A stretch of 64,000 bases of DNA from Septoria linicola (GCA_024114885.1 CP099421.1:2232001-2296000), one strand, 5' to 3'; shown: positions 37,729 through 47,831, numbered from the stretch's first letter. Notes: a model not told the origin generated them from the letters alone. Numbers and translations: made by a program.

Positions 37729-40428
37729 ATGTCCAGTCCGTCGCCGCATCGATATGGCGAGACTCCCGCCGTAGCTTCCTCGAGCCGCACGTCGCCTGTC
37801 GAGCGTGACCACTCTGAAGATGACCTCGATATCGGGGAAGATGAATTGCTCGCCGACGATCCTCTGCATGAACATCATGGTGGCCTAGATGGAAGGTGAC
37901 ATATTGTCTTTGCTGCCTATCATGCTCGAACTAACGCGATCAGCAGCATCTCGTTCAAGCGGAAATCGAAGGCTGGACCGAAAACGTCCTTCGCATCCCG
38001 CTTCCTGTCAGGCTCTCCGTTCGCACACACCCCCTTGACCTCTCCACCGCACCGCGACGATGACAGGAACCAACCGCACTATGACCAGACGACCGGCAAC
38101 ATCCACAACGGCGACAACGGCAAGGATCCCAGCACTCTGGATTGGTACGTGGAAGGCCCCGGCCGACGCGTGGGAACATACGACGACCTGACAGCCATCG
38201 ACTGGATTTACGAATACACCAAAGAGCGCACGCGCCTCTCACATCTCACATCGAACAATCCAGGTTGGGTCGGCCAGCTACGACTACTCGCCGACAGCTC
38301 CCAAATCTGGCTCATCCTCGTCTTTACCGGCATTGCGGTGGGAAGCATCGCAGCAGGCATAGACGTCACGAGCGACTGGCTTGGCGACTTGAAAACCGGC
38401 GTGTGCAGCAATGTCGAGAATGAGGGAAAGTTCTATCTCAACAAGGTCTTTTGCTGCTGGGGAATCGAGAGCTATGAACAGTGTCCGGATTGGAGGACCT
38501 GGAGCAAGATGATGGGAGTTGCGAACAAAGGCGGGAGCTATATCATCGAGTACATCACGTTCGTGCTGCTGAGTGTGGTGTTTGCGGGTGGAGCGAGTCT
38601 ACTGGTCAATCGGTATAGCATCTATGCGAAGCAAAGTGGCATTCCGGAGATCAAGACTGTGCTGGGAGGGTTCGTGATCCGCAGATTTCTCGGAGCGTGG
38701 ACGCTGGTGGTCAAGAGCTTGGGTCTCTGTCTTGCTGTTGCTTCGGGCATGTGGCTGGGTAAGGAAGGACCGCTGGTGCATGTGGCATGCTGTTGCGCCA
38801 ACCTGTTCATGAAGCTTTTTGAGCCGATCAATGGCAATGAGGCGAGAAAGAGGGAGACGTTAAGCGCTGCAGCCGCGAGTGGAATCTCTGTTGCTTTTGG
38901 TGCTCCCATCGGAGGAGTTCTGTTCAGCTTGGAACAGTTGAGCTACTATTTCCCGGACAAGACCATGTGGGCGAGTTTCGTCTGTGCCATGGTCGCGGCA
39001 GTGACTCTGCAAGCTTTCGATCCCTTTCGGACCGGACAACTTGTGCTTTACCAGGTCACGTACCACAGTGGATGGCATGCTTTCGAGCTGCTGCCGTTCG
39101 CTGTCATTGGCATCATCGGAGGACTGTACGGCGCGCTGTTCATCAAGTTGAACATGCGCATTGCTACGTGGAGAGCATCGAAAAGTAACCCGTTCCACAC
39201 GAAGCCGGTCGTAGAAGTTCTTGCTGTGGCTTTGATCACAGCCCTGATCAGCTTCCCAGTGACATTCCTGCGCGCGCAATCGAGCGAGCTGGTCGAGCAT
39301 CTCTTCGCTGAGTGCAAAGACATCAAGGACGACTACCTGGGGCTGTGCAAGTCCGGAGTGGCCAACACAGGCAACATATTCATCCTGCTCACGTCAGCAT
39401 TGCTGGGCTTCATCCTCGCGACCATCACGTTCGGACTGCAAATTCCAGCTGGGATCTTGTTACCGTCCATGGGCGTTGGAGCTTTATATGGTCGCGTCAT
39501 TGGGCTGATAGTAGAAGTCTGGCAGAGCGAACATCCAAATTTCATCGCCTTTGCGAGCTGCGAGCCGGACATACCATGCGTAACACCAGGAACCTACGCC
39601 GTCATTGGCGCAGCGTCCGCACTTGCTGGCGCAACGAGGATGACTGTCAGCATCGTGGTCATCATGTTTGAGCTTACAGGAGCCTTGACATATGTCCTCC
39701 CAATCATGATCGCTGTCATGCTGTCCAAATGGGTTGCAGACGCCTTCGGCAAGCGTGGCATCTACGAGTCCTGGATTCACTTCCAAGGCTATCCTTTCCT
39801 AGACAACAAAGACGACACACCTGTACCAGATGTGCCGGTTGCCCAGATCATGACCCGCTTCGACGATCTAGTGTACATTACCGCGACCGGCAACACAATC
39901 GAGAGCTTGCAAGAAATGTTACAGGAGCATCGCTTCCGAGGCTTCCCCGTAGTGCAGGACATGCGCGAAGCTACCCTCCTAGGCTACATCTCCCGCACAG
40001 AGCTCCAATTCGCTCTCCACTCCGCGATGTCGTCCTCGAGGAACTTGCCTCCTAGCACAGAATGCTTCTTCGCCCACCAACCACATGCCGATCCAACAAT
40101 CACTCTCGACCTCCGACCATGGATGGATCAGACACCTATCACTTTGAGATCCAACAGCAGTTTACAATTGACGAATGAAATGTTCCAGAAGCTGGGACTG
40201 AGGTATATCATCTTTGTAGATCGGGGTGTTTTGGCGGGGCTACTGACGAAGAAGGATTTGTATTATGTGCTCAACGCGGGTGAGGAGAGTCGGATCGGGA
40301 GTGGTGCTGGGGCGTTGCGAGAAGAGGATGAGAGTAGGGAAGATGAGGCGGGTCTACTTGGGCGTGGACATGGCCGGAATAGTAGTTGGAATGATGATGA
40401 TAATGATGAGGGTAGAGAGCCGGGGTAG
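37729..40428 (+). CDS. CLC-family chloride channel/transporter with CBS domains
   Basis: Exons 37729-37895 and 37944-40428 (48-nt intron, CAGCAG acceptor) give 883 residues. The N-terminus is acidic and the membrane domain begins near residue 150. Selectivity motifs are KQSGIPEIKTV, GKEGPLVH (gating Glu330), AFGAPIGGVLFSLEQLSYYF and QIPAGILLPSMGVGALYGR. Two cytosolic CBS domains follow (VAQIMTRFDDLVYI, and PITLRSNSSLQLTNEMFQKLGLRYI), with an acidic tail. Gating glutamate is present, but the position equal to the proton glutamate of exchangers is Gln387 (LEQ instead of LEE). Fungal CLCs act in Golgi/vesicle or plasma membranes in anion and copper/iron homeostasis. The length is normal for the filamentous-fungal group. 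Confidence 0.93.
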
Positions 40429-40545
40429 TGTAGACAAGAAGCAGAAGCGTGGTGTATCCTTTGTGCATGAATTAATGAAGTTGTTCATACTCGAGTGTGG
40501 TTTGGCTAATGTGAGCAATCCAGGAGCAGTCGAGATATTGAAGCG

Positions 40546-41724
40546 ATGTTGCCATGCGCAAGAGCAGAGAGGGCATCTGTACAAGCAAGTACCACTTATG
40601 CTGCACAGGGAGAGTCTAACAGCGATCCACTATTCTCGGAACGGTCAGGAATCCTTGCCAATGCTATATCAACCATGATCACTAAACATGCAGCAATACA
40701 TATATCGCTTGCCACTCTGAAAAGCATAGAAACCTCTTTTCTGCTCATATTGATCATACAAGTGACAACTTTCCAGTATGCCCCACCCAGCAATCAAACC
40801 ATTCGTCGTGACTTCACAGCTACTACTCACGCTACAAACTATCCCCTCATCTCACCTTTAGCGCTCAACCTGACGGGGCGATTCGTCCTCATGACTGGAG
40901 CTGCGCAAGAGGATGGAAAAGGGTACGTGACGGCGCTGGCTTTCGCTCGAACCGGAGCGTCAGGGATCGTGCTCGCAGATCTTTACGACATCAGTCCTCC
41001 TCTCGTCTCGAAGCTGAAGGCCGCAGCGAGCGAAGCCAAGCGTGGGGAACCGGTAGTGATCACTGGTACGGTCGATATTTCCAATCTGACAAGTGTAGAA
41101 GCTTTTCAGGAACAAGGATCTGCCGCTTTTCATGACAGGTTAGTTGTGCTTGATACTAATGCTGCGCAACAAGAACCGTATCGATCAATCTTGGAATCTG
41201 ATCCAGAGGTGTATTGGAGAACATGGGAAGTCAATGTCCATGGTCTGTTCAACATGACAAGAACGTTTTCCCCATGCTCTTGTCCACACGCGATGACTCG
41301 GGGAGCCTGGGTCAACGTATCCTCCTCCGGCGCTCTCAGCGTGCGGGCCGGCAGTGCGAGTTACTGGACGTCCAAGCTCGCCGTCCTTCGCTGCACAGAA
41401 GCACTGAATCTCGAACATAGCGAGCAAGGGCTGCTAGCGTTCTGTGTCAATCCGGGCGCGATCAAACCGCAAATGACAGTGAATGAGCCCGAGGCAATTC
41501 GAGTGAAGCTGCCGCATAAGCCAGAAATTGCAGGTGATACGATCGTCTGGTTGGCTTCGCAGAGGCGAGAGTGGTTGGGAGGGAGGTATGTGAGCTGTCC
41601 GTGGTATATGGAGGAATCAATGAGTCGAAAGGAGGAGATTTCGCAAGGCGATAAGTTGAAGATGAAGATGGCGTGTCGAGTGCAGATGCTAGCCATAGGC
41701 GGAGCTATCTCTGGCGCCCTTTAA
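40546..41724 (+). CDS. Short-chain dehydrogenase/reductase, possibly degenerating
   Basis: Open frame of 392 residues. The ATG at 40546 is only the first available. Recognisable SDR sequence starts at about residue 75 (PSNQTIRRDFTATTHATNYP), and the second Met (40675) or a lost 5' part is as likely. The glycine motif is altered (TGAAQEDGKG for TGxxxGIG), and NNAG is TNAA. Catalytic SSSG...YWTSK is present. The end (WLGGRYVSCPWYMEE, RKEEISQGDKLKMKM) is typical of a fungal SDR group. Between 41265 and 41311 the +1 frame fits the family better (FPMLLSTRDDSGSL), as if two indels cancel. The enzyme may be inactive. It overlaps a reverse-strand gene by 20 bp at its 3' end. Confidence 0.58.
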   Translation: MLPCARAERASVQASTTYAAQGESNSDPLFSERSGILANAISTMITKHAAIHISLATLKSIETSFLLILIIQVTTFQYAPPSNQTIRRDFTATTHATNYPLISPLALNLTGRFVLMTGAAQEDGKGYVTALAFARTGASGIVLADLYDISPPLVSKLKAAASEAKRGEPVVITGTVDISNLTSVEAFQEQGSAAFHDRLVVLDTNAAQQEPYRSILESDPEVYWRTWEVNVHGLFNMTRTFSPCSCPHAMTRGAWVNVSSSGALSVRAGSASYWTSKLAVLRCTEALNLEHSEQGLLAFCVNPGAIKPQMTVNEPEAIRVKLPHKPEIAGDTIVWLASQRREWLGGRYVSCPWYMEESMSRKEEISQGDKLKMKMACRVQMLAIGGAISGAL

Positions 41725-42367
41725 GCAGGCTGGACTTGTGGAAGCGTGTAAGCTTGATTACAGCTCCATTTGCTTTGTCTAGCAGACATCTGAGCTTTGC
41801 TCTTGAAGATGAGCGAGGGAGCTTTGCTACTTTGTTACTGTTCAGCGTTAGTGAGATTGTGCTCGATAGTGCTGAGCGGTTTACCTGGATGTCTGATGCA
41901 GCAGATAGAGCTGAGGATGCGGGCAAAAAGGGGAGTGACGGCGAGGGCGTGGCTACTCTTAGATGTGTATGCCATGTGGTGCCTTGATCATGACTTGCAG
42001 GAGCATAAGGTAGTGTCCATGGTTCGGAGTCTTCCGGGTCGAGTACTTCAGCTGGGATTTGATCAGCGTTTCGGCTCAGTAGTAGTCTACTGGTGCTGTG
42101 GGAAAGCTTGTGGGAGCATTGTGTTCTCTCAATGTGCCGGGCTGCTCTTGGTGGTCCGGGAATCAGTATACTAGGAATGCTACAATCTACCGGATCAGTC
42201 CAAAATTGATCAGAGCGCCTGCGAAATGCCGGGACTGATGGAGGCATGTTGAATAGGGCACGTATTTGACTGTTCTTGCAGTCGCGTTGACTTCGGCTCG
42301 GTTCTTGAGTTGGGCTCGCACTGCTTTGGATAGTCTCGTAGTAGACAAAACCACCAGGATGGGACAT
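41705..42367 (-). CDS. Hypothetical protein, 220 aa
   Basis: Uninterrupted reverse frame starting at ATG 42367 with MSHPGGFVYYETI. The protein is Ser/Pro/Arg-rich, with no membrane segment or known motif (FRRRSDQFWTDPVDCSIPSILIPGPPRA; WTLPYAPASHDQGTTWHTHLR). No family is recognised. It could be real, since it has a good start context and a 390-bp gap to the divergent CSN6 gene, or it could be a chance frame. It overlaps the SDR 3' end by 20 bp. Confidence 0.4.
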   Translation of the reverse strand: MSHPGGFVYYETIQSSASPTQEPSRSQRDCKNSQIRALFNMPPSVPAFRRRSDQFWTDPVDCSIPSILIPGPPRAARHIERTQCSHKLSHSTSRLLLSRNADQIPAEVLDPEDSEPWTLPYAPASHDQGTTWHTHLRVATPSPSLPFLPASSALSAASDIQVNRSALSSTISLTLNSNKVAKLPRSSSRAKLRCLLDKANGAVIKLTRFHKSSLLKGRQR

Positions 42368-42758
42368 TGTAAGTGTGATAGTTATAATATGGCGGACGAG
42401 TGACTAGAGGCTAGCGGTGTCCTGGCCAGACGTACGCCATTCATGGTCACAATGCTTTGAATATTAAGTAAAGGCCATTGTGGTTTCCATGCTTTGCTCC
42501 TTTCGTGGACACTGCAGTATCGCAGCTTCTGGACTTGTGTGAGGCGTTATTGCCTTCCGACTGCGGTGAAGTTGGAGTTGCCGCCGATATCGTTCGCTCT
42601 CTGCACGATATGAACACTTCTTTGACATCTGCACATTTGATTGTCAGAAACTAAGGTGTCGGTATCGGTGTCGCGTCAGATTCGCGCTCCACTTTAACCA
42701 CGATCAAGGCTTGGCGTGCGGCGGGAAGCAGCGGGAAGAGGGAGCTAACTAAAGAGCT
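42368..42758. other. Promoter region upstream of CSN6
   Basis: 391 bp with no recognised feature. It would be a shared divergent promoter if the hypothetical reverse gene is real. Confidence 0.4.
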
Positions 42759-44060
42759 ATGGCGTCTCGATTGAATGGAGCCAAACACAAGCACGACTTG
42801 TTCCGTCACTACCAATCCATCCCCACGCCCTCTCGACTGCGTGGCGGCGACTCATATCGACCTCCGATGGACGAAGTATCGCTGGCCATTCCTGGCCGGC
42901 CCGACACATCACTCAACGTGCAGCTGCATCCTCTCGTGCTGCTGACCATGTCCGACTACATCACCCGTCACTCGATCCGCCAGCAGGATGGCCCAGCAGT
43001 CGGCGCCATTATTGGACAGCAAACAGGCCGCAGCTTCACACTCGAATTCGCCTTCGAGTGCAAGCTGGCTGCAGACACGAGTCATGTACAGCTCGACACC
43101 GACTGGTTCAGAACGCGGCTCGAAATGTACAAGGAAGTCCACAAGGAGCCCGCTCTCGACCTCGTCGCTCTCTTCACTACTGGTCGCGCGGGAGGGCCAT
43201 ATCCACCGCACTTGCCCGCTCTGAACCAGGCCAAGTACATCACCGGACTGGACAACATCTTGCTTCTGCTCTTCCACCCAGAGAACGTTGACGACTTGCA
43301 AGGTGGAAAGCTTCCCATCAGCTTGTTTGAAGCTGTCGAGGAGACAGAGGGCAAGACCAAATTCAAGGAGCTCGCTTATGACGTGGAGACGGGTGATGCA
43401 GAGCGAATCGGCGTAGACTTCGTCGCCAAAGGCAGTGGTAGTGCCACCGCTGTTGCGAAGACAGGCGCAGATGCAGCAGGAGCAGTTTCAAAGGACACAA
43501 AGGTCAAAGGCAAGGGCAAAGGAAAGGCCAAGGACGATGAGGGCGAGGCGACCGGCACATCGACGAGCGTGTTGTCTACCGAGGATGACGAGCTGATCTC
43601 GTCCCTCCAAGCCAAGGTCAACGCCATCAAGATGCTGAACGAGCGCATCAATCTCATCCGGACATATCTCACATCTCAGCCAGAGAGCTACCTTACCGAT
43701 GCATCGACGACAGCTCCGCCGCCAGACGCTACCAACCACCAGGTTTTGCGTAGTGTCAACTCAATGTTGTCACGCCTACCGCTCCTAGCACCACCACAGA
43801 GCCAGCACGACGCCGATACGTTATCTTCTTCCAACAAACTTCTGCAGGCTAGCCAGAAAGAGCAGCAAGACGTCCACCTCACATCCCTTTTGGCAAGCCT
43901 GACTCGCTCAGTGGCCGAGGCGCAGACCCTGGGCACAAAGTTCCACATCGTGCAGAAAGAGAGGCAGAATAAGGAACGTGGTCCTTTTGGTGGCAACAGA
44001 GGACGTGGTGGCTTTGGCGATGATACGATGTTCACGAACAACGGAATGGATGCAAACTAG
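42759..44060 (+). CDS. CSN6: COP9 signalosome complex subunit 6 (MPN- domain)
   Basis: Intronless, 433 residues. The MPN domain spans about residues 45-190 (NVQLHPLVLLTMSDYITRH, GAIIGQQTGRSFTLEFAFECKL, DLVALFTTG, LFHPENVDDLQGGKLPISLFE). The JAMM metal ligands are absent (no ExnHxHx10D), as expected for CSN6. The linker (residues about 225-265) is a Lys/Gly/Ala-rich insertion (KVKGKGKGKAKDDEGEATG). The C-terminal helices follow (DELISSLQAKVNAIKMLNERINLIRTYL). It is an inactive partner of CSN5 in the deneddylase that controls cullin ligases. The stop is TAG, and the same frame stays open for another 78 codons behind it. Confidence 0.93.
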   Translation: MASRLNGAKHKHDLFRHYQSIPTPSRLRGGDSYRPPMDEVSLAIPGRPDTSLNVQLHPLVLLTMSDYITRHSIRQQDGPAVGAIIGQQTGRSFTLEFAFECKLAADTSHVQLDTDWFRTRLEMYKEVHKEPALDLVALFTTGRAGGPYPPHLPALNQAKYITGLDNILLLLFHPENVDDLQGGKLPISLFEAVEETEGKTKFKELAYDVETGDAERIGVDFVAKGSGSATAVAKTGADAAGAVSKDTKVKGKGKGKAKDDEGEATGTSTSVLSTEDDELISSLQAKVNAIKMLNERINLIRTYLTSQPESYLTDASTTAPPPDATNHQVLRSVNSMLSRLPLLAPPQSQHDADTLSSSNKLLQASQKEQQDVHLTSLLASLTRSVAEAQTLGTKFHIVQKERQNKERGPFGGNRGRGGFGDDTMFTNNGMDAN

Positions 44061-44297
44061 CAGTTTGCAAACCCAGCTCCGTCCTTGCTCGGTAACAACT
44101 ATCAGCCATTCACAGGTGCTGGCACAGCCTACGGAGATAATGGCTACGGGAGTTCTTCAGGTGCGCTCAGAGGTCACAGTGACGGCGGGTCCTTAAACTC
44201 TGCTAATTTTCACCGAGACGACTCCAACGGCAGTCGGAGTTCGTCCAGATGGGCAAGGAGCTCGAACTTCATCGGGAACGGTAACTCTGTGAAGTGA
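44061..44297 (+). other. In-frame open extension behind the CSN6 TAG stop
   Basis: After TAG (44058-44060) the CSN6 frame continues for 78 sense codons to TGA 44295-44297. It encodes a Gly/Ser/Asn-rich sequence (LLGNNYQPFTGAGTAYGDNGY, SRSSSRWARSSNF). The nucleotides after the stop are CAGTTT, close to the CARYYA read-through context. It may be a read-through tail, a formerly coding end cut by a new stop, or chance. Confidence 0.4.
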
Positions 44298-44899
44298 TCA
44301 ATGGCTTGGAGATGAGATCATGGCGACAGAGACTACGACAGATATGAGACATGACACATGGTGCCGGCTTGAGCGGCACCAGATGATACAAATGCTGCAT
44401 GATACGAACGGGCCCAAGGGACATCAAGCGAAAACCCAGTCCAACGAGAAGTACTGGGCGCAGGACTGTCAGCACTAGGGAGAGATCATACAATCGAAAG
44501 TATGAAACTCTTCTTGCCTCAAATTAGACAATGCAGTAACGTTGTGTAAGGAGGTGCGACCGAGGTCGAACGCTGACAGAGAACCAATCAAGCCTGTGGA
44601 TTTTCACGTGTGAAGTGATGGTTTTCGATCAGAGGCCGCTTTGCTGACACGTTGTTACTCAGATCATGTAGCCAACCACAGCCCCGTCCAATGTCAGCAA
44701 CGGTTCAGGCTCCTCCAGACTTGCGCCCTCTAGCTGTTGGTAGACTTTGGCAGAGCCAGACATGAAGCACACCAAGCGCTCGGCCGTGAAAAATCTAAGC
44801 CTGCGCGAGACTTCAAGAATATAAATCACACACCATCCAATTCCTGTCCTTTCCTTCCGCCTTCCAAAGATTCTACTAAATACGTCCGGCGCTGTCAAA
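44298..44899. other. Intergenic, promoter of the repeat-bearing secreted-type gene
   Basis: 602 bp. It contains a TATA-like element TATAAAT at 44820-44826, 74 bp before the next ATG. The reverse frame 44659-45006 is not recognisable. Confidence 0.45.
44820..44826 (+). promoter_or_regulatory. TATA-like element TATAAAT
   Basis: Placed 74 bp upstream of the ATG at 44900, a usual distance for a fungal TATA box; no other strong candidate lies nearby. Confidence 0.4.
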
Positions 44900-46033
44900 A
44901 TGTCAGCCCTTTTCACAGCTGTGCTCAGCGGTACCACTCTCGCCACCTCGACTGCCACTAGCAGAACGATCAACTCAAAAGTCAACACTAGCACCTGCTT
45001 GACCAAGTTTATTCAGAACGGCACGACGGAACTGTACTGCGGCCGCGAGAATGGAATTCAAGCACGCGCTACTGCTGCGCCAGAGCCGACAAAGTCAGCG
45101 GTCAATACCAGCACCTGCCTGACCAAGTTCGTCCAGAATGGCACAACAGAATTGTACTGCGGCCGTGAAAATGGACTTCAAGCTCGTGCGACCGCTACAA
45201 CAGAGCCAGTCGCCAGCCCGTCAACCACATGCGAGGTGACCTTCCTCGAGAACGGCACGCCTTCGCCCTACTGCACACCGATCAAGACCCAGGCTGCCAT
45301 CACCGAGACCATCAAGTTCATCATCACCCATGCCTCCGGTACAGATGCCGCAGTCACCTCCATGGCCACGGTCACTCACAACGGACCACTCGACGATGGA
45401 AGACAGCCTTCCGTCCCAGCGTCTGCCATCACCCCCGTGGTCGTGATCGCCCACAACTCAACCAACCCTTCCATCTCAACCTCTGTCCCAACCACCATGG
45501 CCACGACCACTTCCGATCCCCTCTCCACCTTCAAGGGCCCTCTCGACACCGGCATCGACCCCTCCGTCCTCTCCTCCCCAGGCCCTGTCCTCCCCAACAC
45601 CCTGCCTTTCCCCCCTCCCACCCTCCACCGCCGCCAATGGGACTGCAAAAACCTCAACCCCCCAATCCCAGGCATGTCCGACGCCGTCCCAGACCCCTGG
45701 ACCGATGAGCAACTCGAATCCTACTACGCCGAATGCACCTCCTGCATAGACCTGGAGCATCCACCCAAATACGCCGGCTGGACACCCATGATGATCAGAG
45801 CTTTCTGGTACAAATGTCTGCATCCATCAACCGGCGGCGCTCCGGTGTCTGTGGACTTGCTGAAGCTTTGTGGAAGGCCGTTCAAGAAGGGCAAGATGAA
45901 GGGGAAGAGGCAGGATTTGCTGCCGCCGGTGCCGATGACGGATAAGGAGCGGGAGGTGGAGAAGGAGTATTATGCTGTGTGCTTCAATACTGAGCCGCCG
46001 TATCACTGGGATCCAGATGCCTATGGGCCTTGA
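44900..46033 (+). CDS. Thr/Ser/Pro-rich, probably secreted protein with duplicated Cys module
   Basis: Intronless, 377 residues. The N-terminus MSALFTAVLSGTTLATSTA is a weak signal-peptide candidate. Two adjacent copies of a 40-residue module follow (VNTSTCLTKF, QNGTTELYCGRENG, QARATA). A third, diverged copy is STTCEVTFLENGTPSPYC. Each copy carries one Cys pair and an N-glycosylation site (NGT). A Thr/Ser/Pro stretch (about residues 140-245) is likely O-glycosylated. The C-terminal 130 residues contain six more cysteines (DCKNL, AECTSCIDLEH, YKCLHP, KLCGRP, AVCFN) and dibasic sites (HRRQ, GKRQ). No family recognised. Cell-wall or extracellular location is inferred. Confidence 0.68.
   Translation: MSALFTAVLSGTTLATSTATSRTINSKVNTSTCLTKFIQNGTTELYCGRENGIQARATAAPEPTKSAVNTSTCLTKFVQNGTTELYCGRENGLQARATATTEPVASPSTTCEVTFLENGTPSPYCTPIKTQAAITETIKFIITHASGTDAAVTSMATVTHNGPLDDGRQPSVPASAITPVVVIAHNSTNPSISTSVPTTMATTTSDPLSTFKGPLDTGIDPSVLSSPGPVLPNTLPFPPPTLHRRQWDCKNLNPPIPGMSDAVPDPWTDEQLESYYAECTSCIDLEHPPKYAGWTPMMIRAFWYKCLHPSTGGAPVSVDLLKLCGRPFKKGKMKGKRQDLLPPVPMTDKEREVEKEYYAVCFNTEPPYHWDPDAYGP
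44981..45220 (+). repeat. 120-bp tandem duplication inside the gene
   Basis: Copy 1 is 44981-45100 and copy 2 starts at 45101; they are about 80% alike at first sight, and most differences are silent third-base changes. The period is 40 codons. A diverged partial third module follows from about 45220. Confidence 0.85.
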
Positions 46034-46218
46034 ATGGTCAAGAAGGCATTCGCCGCAGGAGTGCTGAAGAATGTGGGCAGAACGTGTGAGGCCACATGAG
46101 TGATGGCCTCAGTAGCGCAAGATGGCGCAACGTGAAATGTAGTAGGCCTTGGAATTTCGGAGAGGAAGTGAGTAAAAGAGAACAAATGGAAGCCCTTGAT
46201 ATGGTTTGTGAGCATTCT

Positions 46219-47052
46219 TCAACCGCCTACCGAAAGCATCGGGTCCAATATGCCACAAGGATCATGTTCTCCACAAGTATCGTCAGCCTTTTCGTCGATC
46301 CTGCTTCTGTTATCCTGTGCTTCTGCGAACGTCGACTTTCCTTCCAAAGTGGCCGCGCCGTCGGCTGCTTGGTCAGAGCTGTCAGCACTCTTCGTACTCT
46401 CAACTTCATCATCTGCCTTCCAAGTGTGACAAACCTCTTCATCAGGATCCTTTTGCCCAGACCAAGGACCCCAGCACACCGTGATACCCGCAGCCTCCTG
46501 AGCAGCCTCGTTCTCAGCAATCTCGTCCTCCAGTCTAGGCCAACCTTCGCTAGAATCTGCCCAGCCGCCACCCCAACTACCGTCCGCGTAGGTGACTTCA
46601 CCGTTCTCCTGGGTCATAATATCATCTGGCATGACCTCCACGCTCAGCTTACTCCTTCTCTCGCCGATTCTAGTCCTCGTCAGACCCTTCTCAGGTCTGC
46701 CCGTTTTCTTGAACCGCCCATCCGGAAACCGCTGGCTGAGCAAGAAGAGCTCTTGCTCTCGATTCTCTTTCGCTCTGGTAAGTTCTTCCGGCTCGTCGAC
46801 AGTCCGGCTACCAGCCACAAGAGGGGACAAAGACAGCTCCCGCATCTTCTCGTCCAGATCCTTCTCGCATGTGGCTTTACTGCAAGGACCGCATGCGTTC
46901 GCAGAGTAGTTTGTGAACACCGCATAGCCGGCACAAGAAGCCCGTTGCTCGCGAGACTTCTTGTTGACATGAGTGAAGGTGCCGCGGCATTTGCTCAGCC
47001 GGAAGGAGCACGTGTGCCCGCAGGTGTAGCTGATAGTGCGTGTCTGGCACAT
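46219..47052 (-). CDS. Hypothetical Cys/His-rich N-terminal protein
   Basis: Single-exon reverse frame of 277 residues starting MCQTRTISYTCGHTCSFRLSKC. The first 65 residues hold nine cysteines and two histidines (YTCGHTC, SKCRG, SCAGY, ACGPCSKATCE), which suggests a zinc-binding module. Similar N-termini (MCQT...CGH...CGPC) occur in many uncharacterised dothideomycete proteins as I remember them. The rest is acidic, with Trp/Gly-rich pieces (YADGSWGGGWADSSEGWPRLEDEI) and a disordered tail. Function unknown. The start agrees with the cysteine module, so I trust it. Confidence 0.66.
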   Translation of the reverse strand: MCQTRTISYTCGHTCSFRLSKCRGTFTHVNKKSREQRASCAGYAVFTNYSANACGPCSKATCEKDLDEKMRELSLSPLVAGSRTVDEPEELTRAKENREQELFLLSQRFPDGRFKKTGRPEKGLTRTRIGERRSKLSVEVMPDDIMTQENGEVTYADGSWGGGWADSSEGWPRLEDEIAENEAAQEAAGITVCWGPWSGQKDPDEEVCHTWKADDEVESTKSADSSDQAADGAATLEGKSTFAEAQDNRSRIDEKADDTCGEHDPCGILDPMLSVGG

Positions 47053-47831
47053 CTGGCATAAGGGCAGAAAACGGATGTCTGGGCGGCTTGTGTGGTCGGA
47101 TTTGCTGGGGTCATTGAGATGCAGTGGAGTGATGAAGGCGTTATCAGCGCCGTGTGAAAGCTGTTGTGCGGACTTGTGATGGTCATTGGAGGGTTGGCAT
47201 GTGTCGTCTGATCATCGTGATTGCTGTCTTGTGCCCTGTGAAAAGCTATCAGCATGTGAGAAAGCAGGAAGCGGCGTGTTGTGTTGGTATCAGCTGCCAA
47301 AAAGTGAGTCTTCATGTGAAGCTGAGTCTGCCTTTGATCAAGGCATCGGCTCGCCAGCGCGTGCCACCTTAAAGCTCTATCGTCACAATTAGGAGGCACA
47401 CCAAACAATCAATACAGAGACAGGAAGGAAGGAAATGGAGGTGACACGAATTATGTCTCCAGCACATGAAGATGCAACTTTGGCCTTGCCCATAGTAGGT
47501 ACAAGGCATTAACAAAACTCTCTATCCGTGAGCGAATGTAGTGGTATCTCTGAAAATCACAAGAAAGAAACTCACGCACGCATGAGCATGCTATACCCTT
47601 TGGGACGCCCGCTCGGCCAGCAACACTTCGTTAATTAACCAATTCCTGCGGGCCATGTCCGATCATCCATTCGGAGTACCTTTTTGTCGTCAACGTGTCG
47701 TGTCTCATGAGATTGGGCCGTGATGGTGGCCGTCAACCTTGATGATGCTGACACTGTCAGCATCAACTAAGTCTTGCTCCATAATGGAAGCTCAAGTCCA
47801 GCATGCTGAGGCGTTTCCGTGCACGATCTTT
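47053..47831. other. Intergenic, no gene seen
   Basis: 779 bp between the Cys/His-rich gene start and the 3' end of the next reverse gene. No recognisable gene, RNA or repeat. Confidence 0.45.
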
